Positions 6,719-9,346 of a DNA stretch of 9,346 bases are shown piece after piece (position 1 is the first letter of the stretch; every line of letters starts with the position of its first letter). Origin of the DNA: JANLQX01 sp043775075 (GTDB lineage: Bacteria > Actinomycetota > Acidimicrobiia > Acidimicrobiales > JANYDT01); the NCBI GenBank assembly GCA_043775075.1, contig JAYVSS010000276.1, forward strand, positions 1 through 9,346, given 5' to 3'. Both the position numbers and the translations under genes were made by a program. The notes below the pieces were generated by a model, which did not search any database, had not been told where the DNA came from, and was given only the letters and a program-made list of their open reading frames with translations.

Positions 6719-6746
6719 GGGAGTGTGCCCATGTGGGTGCGCTCCC
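6719..6746 (+). repeat. 12-bp hairpin with ATGT loop upstream of the small gene
   Basis: GGGAGTGTGCCC (6719-6730) pairs along its whole length with GGGTGCGCTCCC (6735-6746). There are nine Watson-Crick and three G-U pairs around the loop ATGT. It ends 30 nt before the ATG at 6777. The following sequence (GCTTCGCG) is not a T run, so this is not an ordinary intrinsic terminator. The G-U pairs mean it is favoured as RNA read on the plus strand, which suggests a function in the leader transcript. Confidence 0.5.
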
Positions 6747-6776
6747 GCTTCGCGCGCCGGTGCGAAACTAGAGACC

Positions 6777-6980
6777 ATGTCTGGCCGTCCTTCTCGATTT
6801 GAACACTTCCGCTTCCTCGGCGATAAGCGCACGCAGGTGGTGTATGACCTTGACCACGCAGCCACGCCGAAGGCCACAATCGACGAACTCGTCGAGTCTG
6901 GTCAGGGTGCCACCTTCGGCCCGGATTCCCTCGCCGAAGCGCGTAACCGCAACTACAAACCATTCAAGGTCAAGCGTTAG
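6777..6980 (+). CDS. Small basic conserved-looking protein of unknown function
   Basis: Encodes 67 residues from ATG 6777 (MSGRPSRFEHFRFLGDKRTQ) to TAG 6978-6980. The protein has a basic/aromatic N-terminus, a GDKRTQVVYDLD segment that looks like a beta-strand pair, an acidic middle, and a C-terminus with FGPDSLAEARNR ending in a basic YKPFKVKR tail. The sequence resembles small unnamed actinobacterial proteins I have a general memory of, but I cannot assign a family or function. Its composition and lack of repeats make it look like a real gene. The frame extends upstream to ATG 6663, but those residues include a Cys-rich run over the 6719-6746 hairpin and read poorly. The ribosome binding site is weak (GAGA at 6771-6774). 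It converges on the amidase gene with a 12-bp gap and no visible terminator. Confidence 0.68.
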   Translation: MSGRPSRFEHFRFLGDKRTQVVYDLDHAATPKATIDELVESGQGATFGPDSLAEARNRNYKPFKVKR

Positions 6981-6992
6981 TTCGCTTGATCG

Positions 6993-8471
6993 TCATTGCG
7001 CCATGAGTTGCGCGGCCAACTGCAACAGCTGATCCTCACGACCGTAGGCCGCCACCAACTGCACTCCGATCGGGAGGCCATTGCTGCTCATGCCCATCGG
7101 AACGCTGATCGCCGGCAGGCCAGACGCATTGGCGAACGAGGTGAACGTAGCAAACGGGGTGGATTGGCGAAACGGTCGGGTTGGGTCGGTGGCCGATGTC
7201 TCCAAAAGGCCGAGAACAGGTGGGGGCGCAGCCATCGTTGGCGTCACGAGAATGTCGAATCCCTCGCCGCCGTCAGCCTCCGTCGAGTCGGCCCACCAGA
7301 GCGCTAACGCCCGTCGCATGGCCGTCATCGCCGCCATTGATTCGTTCAACTCCAAGGCGGTAGCCCTTCGGCCCATGTCCACGAGAAGCTGGGTAGTAGG
7401 CTCCACGTCGTCGGGCCCGAGTTCACGGCCGATGAGTCGACCCATTCGAGCCACGTTTGCCGCAGCGTTTACCGCCCACTGGGTGGAGAACTGAGCGCCG
7501 AACGCCGCCAGCCCATCGAGCACGCTCGGATAGGACTCCTGTATGTCGTGGCCGAGCACGGCGAGCCGGCCCGCTGTTGCCACGGCCACCGCTGAGCATT
7601 GCGGTTCGGTATCGCATGCCGGCGAAACGGCCAGGACGCCGATGCGAAGGCGACCGGGTTGGCGTTCAAGGGCAGCAGCGAATGTGCCATCGGGTGGGGG
7701 AGGGGCAATGACTCCGTCGCCGGGAAACGGGCGACACGTCGCGTCCAGGGCGAGGGCGCAGTCCCTCACCGAGAGGGCAACGACGTGCTGGACGGAAACG
7801 CCCCACTCGTCCTGTGCCGGGCCCATGGAGTTACGGCCGCGCGATGGCTTCAGGCCAATCAATCCGCACGCCGACGCCGGTATGCGGATAGAGCCGCCAC
7901 CGTCGGAAGCATTGGCGATCGGAACGAGTCGAGCGGCCACCGCGGCGGCCGCTCCACCCGATGATCCTCCCGGTCCATGCCCGAGGTTCCACGGGTTGCG
8001 CGTCGGGCCGTATGCCAGCGGCTCGGTGGTGGCGACCAAGCCCAACTCCGGTGTATTCGTCCGTCCAACAAATACGAAACCAGCCGCCCGGTAGCGCCGC
8101 ACCAAGTTGGCGTCCGTGGGTGCCCGGTACGCCGCGGCCTTCATCGCGAGATTGCCGAGATGCATGGGATCGCCGGCAGAGGACGGCCAGAGGTCCTTCA
8201 ACAGAAACGGGACCCCGCGAAACGGGCCATCGGGGAGCGGTCCGTCCGCCTCTGTCAACGCCTGTTCAAATCGGCGATGGATCACGGCGTTCAAGCCGCT
8301 GCTCGGATCGTCGAGTGCTTCTATTCGGGTGATCGCCGCCTGGACCAATTCTTTGGCGCTTACCTCACTGCGCCGAACGAGTTCCGCCTGACCCGTGGCG
8401 TCAAGCTGAGCGAGCTCATCCGTCGCCCTGTGCGGCGGAGCGGGAACAACAACGTCGGCACCGGAGATCAT
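6993..8471 (-). CDS. Amidase-signature family hydrolase
   Basis: A 492-residue enzyme of the amidase-signature family, normal in length. The Ser-cisSer-Lys triad is intact: Lys92 in PFLLKDL, Ser170 in GHGPGGSSGG and nucleophile Ser194 in SDGGGSIRIP. The 24-residue separation of the two serines matches FAAH, GatA and malonamidase. The N-terminus (LDATGQAELVRRSEVSAKELVQAAITRIEAL) and C-terminus (GLPAISVPMGMSSNGLPIGVQLVA) are also typical. It hydrolyses an amide bond, but the substrate cannot be read from sequence. It is not clearly GatA, since gatB and gatC are absent nearby. The start chosen is ATG 8471; the frame continues to a TTG at 8543, but the extra 24 Arg-rich residues do not resemble family N-termini. 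No Shine-Dalgarno is visible. It lies 158 bp downstream of aceE on the same strand, with no evident shared pathway. Confidence 0.92.
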   Translation of the reverse strand: MISGADVVVPAPPHRATDELAQLDATGQAELVRRSEVSAKELVQAAITRIEALDDPSSGLNAVIHRRFEQALTEADGPLPDGPFRGVPFLLKDLWPSSAGDPMHLGNLAMKAAAYRAPTDANLVRRYRAAGFVFVGRTNTPELGLVATTEPLAYGPTRNPWNLGHGPGGSSGGAAAAVAARLVPIANASDGGGSIRIPASACGLIGLKPSRGRNSMGPAQDEWGVSVQHVVALSVRDCALALDATCRPFPGDGVIAPPPPDGTFAAALERQPGRLRIGVLAVSPACDTEPQCSAVAVATAGRLAVLGHDIQESYPSVLDGLAAFGAQFSTQWAVNAAANVARMGRLIGRELGPDDVEPTTQLLVDMGRRATALELNESMAAMTAMRRALALWWADSTEADGGEGFDILVTPTMAAPPPVLGLLETSATDPTRPFRQSTPFATFTSFANASGLPAISVPMGMSSNGLPIGVQLVAAYGREDQLLQLAAQLMAQ

Positions 8472-8479
8472 GCCAGGAG

Positions 8480-8485
8480 AACGTA
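8480..8485 (-). promoter_or_regulatory. Candidate -10 element for a leaderless amidase transcript
   Basis: On the minus strand TACGTT (8485 to 8480) fits TANNNT and ends 8 nt before the ATG at 8471. This would place the transcription start at the start codon, matching the missing ribosome binding site. No clear -35 is seen. The arrangement resembles that upstream of deoD, but either could be chance. Confidence 0.25.
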
Positions 8486-8535
8486 CTTCGCGCAGGCAAA
8501 GACGGCGAGTCGACCCGCCGCGTGGCTCAAGCTCA

Positions 8536-8609
8536 GTGACCAAACAACGACAGGGTGACCAAACGGCGACGTCGTTATCCGGTCATTGTGTCGCTAATTG
8601 GTCAGTGAC
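8536..8609. repeat. Clustered TGACCAA motifs in the aceE-amidase spacer
   Basis: The 158-bp spacer (8472-8629) holds two direct repeats that match at 14 of 16 positions: GTGACCAAACAACGAC (8536-8551) and GTGACCAAACGGCGAC (8555-8570), offset by 19 bp. The core TGACCAA recurs inverted as TTGGTCA (8598-8604), next to GTGAC, and a partial inverted copy GGTCAT lies at 8581-8586. A perfect palindrome CGACGTCG (8567-8574) overlaps the second repeat. This could be an operator for the amidase gene, or a fold at the 3' end of aceE mRNA. No terminator with a T run was found after aceE. Confidence 0.45.
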
Positions 8610-8629
8610 GCCGGCCGAGAGCAGCGGGA

Positions 8630-9346
8630 TTAGGCCACGCGTGGGTCGGGGGCGTCGGCGTTGATACCCGTCGCGGCGATGGCCTTGGCCACGACGTCCG
8701 GTGAGACCTTGCCCTCGGCGGCGAGGGCGTGGAGCACGGCGACGACGATGTGCGCGGCGTCGGTCTCGAAGTGACGACGCAGTGCCGCCCGGGTGTCGGA
8801 GCGACCGTATCCATCGGTCCCGAGCACATGAAACCGTGACGATCCGCCGGGAACGAAGCGAGCGATCTGGTCGGGGACCGCCTTCATGAAGTCACTCACA
8901 GCAACAATCGGTCCGGGGGCGTCGGCGAGGAGCGACGTCACCAGAGGCACACGGGGCGCTTCGGTGGGGTGAAGGCGGTTCCATCGTTCGACTTCGAGGC
9001 CATCCTCGCGCAGCGTCTTGTATGACGTGGCGCTCCACATCTCGGTGGCCACGCCGTAGTCATTCGCCAAGACCTCCGACGCTTCGTTCGCCGCCACGTA
9101 GGCCGTGCCACTGAACACAATCGTGGCGGTCGGCAGATCGTCCGCCCGTCCCGCTGGTGCCGGGCTGAATTGATACATACCCTGACATATATCGGCGCTG
9201 CTTACTGTGGCCGGCCGCGCGGGCATCAGCATGTTCTCGTTGTACAGGGTCACGTAATAAAACACGTCGTCGGGCTTGTCGCCGTACATGCGCTTCAGGC
9301 CATCGCTGATGATTGCTGCCAGCTCGTAGGCAAACGCCGGGTCGTA
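8630..9346 (-). CDS. aceE: Pyruvate dehydrogenase E1 component, homodimeric AceE type, C-terminal fragment
   Basis: The gene runs off the right edge; 238 residues up to TAA (complement of 8630-8632) are visible of roughly 900 in the family. The frame is open to 9346 and the first residues (YDPAFAYELAAIISDGLKRM) continue the E1 sequence, so the first Met at 9289 is internal. Matches to E. coli AceE in order: DDVFYYVTLYNENM, YGVATEMWSATSYKTL, ERWNRLHPTEAPRVP, VSDFMKAVPDQI, VLGTDGYGRSDTR, LRRHFETDA and the C-terminal NADAPDPRVA. This is the third (C-terminal) domain; the thiamine-diphosphate-binding domains lie outside. The enzyme decarboxylates pyruvate and passes the acetyl group to lipoyl-E2, feeding the TCA cycle. 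E2 and E3 genes are not in view. A fragment caused by the window edge, not a pseudogene. Confidence 0.95.
   Translation of the reverse strand, partial: YDPAFAYELAAIISDGLKRMYGDKPDDVFYYVTLYNENMLMPARPATVSSADICQGMYQFSPAPAGRADDLPTATIVFSGTAYVAANEASEVLANDYGVATEMWSATSYKTLREDGLEVERWNRLHPTEAPRVPLVTSLLADAPGPIVAVSDFMKAVPDQIARFVPGGSSRFHVLGTDGYGRSDTRAALRRHFETDAAHIVVAVLHALAAEGKVSPDVVAKAIAATGINADAPDPRVA

Larger units (their letters stand above)
6500..6776 (+). promoter_or_regulatory. Gene-poor region with a candidate structured 5' leader or small RNA
   Basis: This makes up most of a 323-bp stretch without a convincing gene. Seen directly: a very long Shine-Dalgarno-like segment (6525-6538); a second GGAGGTGG at 6570-6577; TGGTCCA (6533-6539) complementary to TGGACCA (6598-6604), which can also pair with TGGTCC (6651-6656); a hairpin CTGGCG-AATACC-CGCCAG (6606-6623); GAGGTGGCTGG (6571-6581) complementary, with one bulge and one G-U pair, to CCAGTCACCCTC (6620-6631); and a strong hairpin at 6719-6746. 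Several pairings exclude each other, as in attenuators and riboswitches, but I recognise no known riboswitch class. Open frames here are short. The longest in-frame extension of the downstream gene would start at ATG 6663 and looks unlike protein. A stand-alone small RNA or a leader of the 6777 gene are both possible. Confidence 0.4.

Noticed and set aside
6705..6722. tRNA T-loop-like sequence TTCGAGTC
   Set aside because: No flanking T-stem, anticodon arm or acceptor stem could be matched around it.
8470..8664. Plus-strand small ORF over the amidase-aceE spacer
   Set aside because: Arg/Ser/Gly-rich translation of a repeat-containing spacer, overlapping both neighbouring genes antisense.
1..9346. 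Mobile element, CRISPR array, phage or defence system
   Set aside because: No transposase, integrase, terminal repeats, regularly spaced array or defence gene was found. All confident genes are core or general metabolic functions.

Overview
The window reads as a piece of a GC-rich actinobacterial chromosome, by gene content probably Acidimicrobiia or a relative. This rests on the MutM-SMC-FtsY gene cluster, an FtsY with an N-terminal membrane anchor, a homodimeric-type pyruvate dehydrogenase E1 (AceE), GTG starts, and possible leaderless promoters. The taxonomic placement is inference; no rRNA or other marker was available.

Layout. Positions 1-183 (+) hold the C-terminal end of mutM, including its complete zinc finger. 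A 131-bp spacer follows, with three decamers spaced exactly 21 bp apart. It leads into a complete smc (315-3920, +). A deoD-type purine nucleoside phosphorylase (3949-4671, -) converges on smc with a 28-bp gap and diverges from ftsY (4842-6011, +). ftsY is followed after 10 bp by a small single-span membrane protein (6022-6453, +). A 323-bp stretch without a convincing gene (6454-6776) carries a very long Shine-Dalgarno-like segment and several inverted repeats. It precedes a small conserved-looking protein gene (6777-6980, +). On the minus strand are a complete amidase-signature hydrolase (6993-8471) and, upstream of it in transcription order, the C-terminal 238 residues of aceE (8630-9346, running off the right edge). 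The aceE-amidase spacer carries repeated TGACCAA motifs.

How the genes fit together. mutM, smc and ftsY are core genes for base-excision repair, chromosome condensation and segregation, and SRP-dependent membrane targeting. They often cluster in actinobacteria; here deoD (purine salvage) sits between smc and ftsY in reverse orientation. aceE (pyruvate to acetyl-CoA) and the amidase look like ordinary metabolic genes. I see no mobile element, CRISPR array, tRNA, rRNA, toxin-antitoxin pair or defence system.

Most of the window is ordinary core genome. The part least explained is the 6454-6776 intergenic region, a candidate structured leader or small RNA. The phased repeats upstream of smc come second. 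Both are motif-level observations that need comparative data before a function can be assigned.
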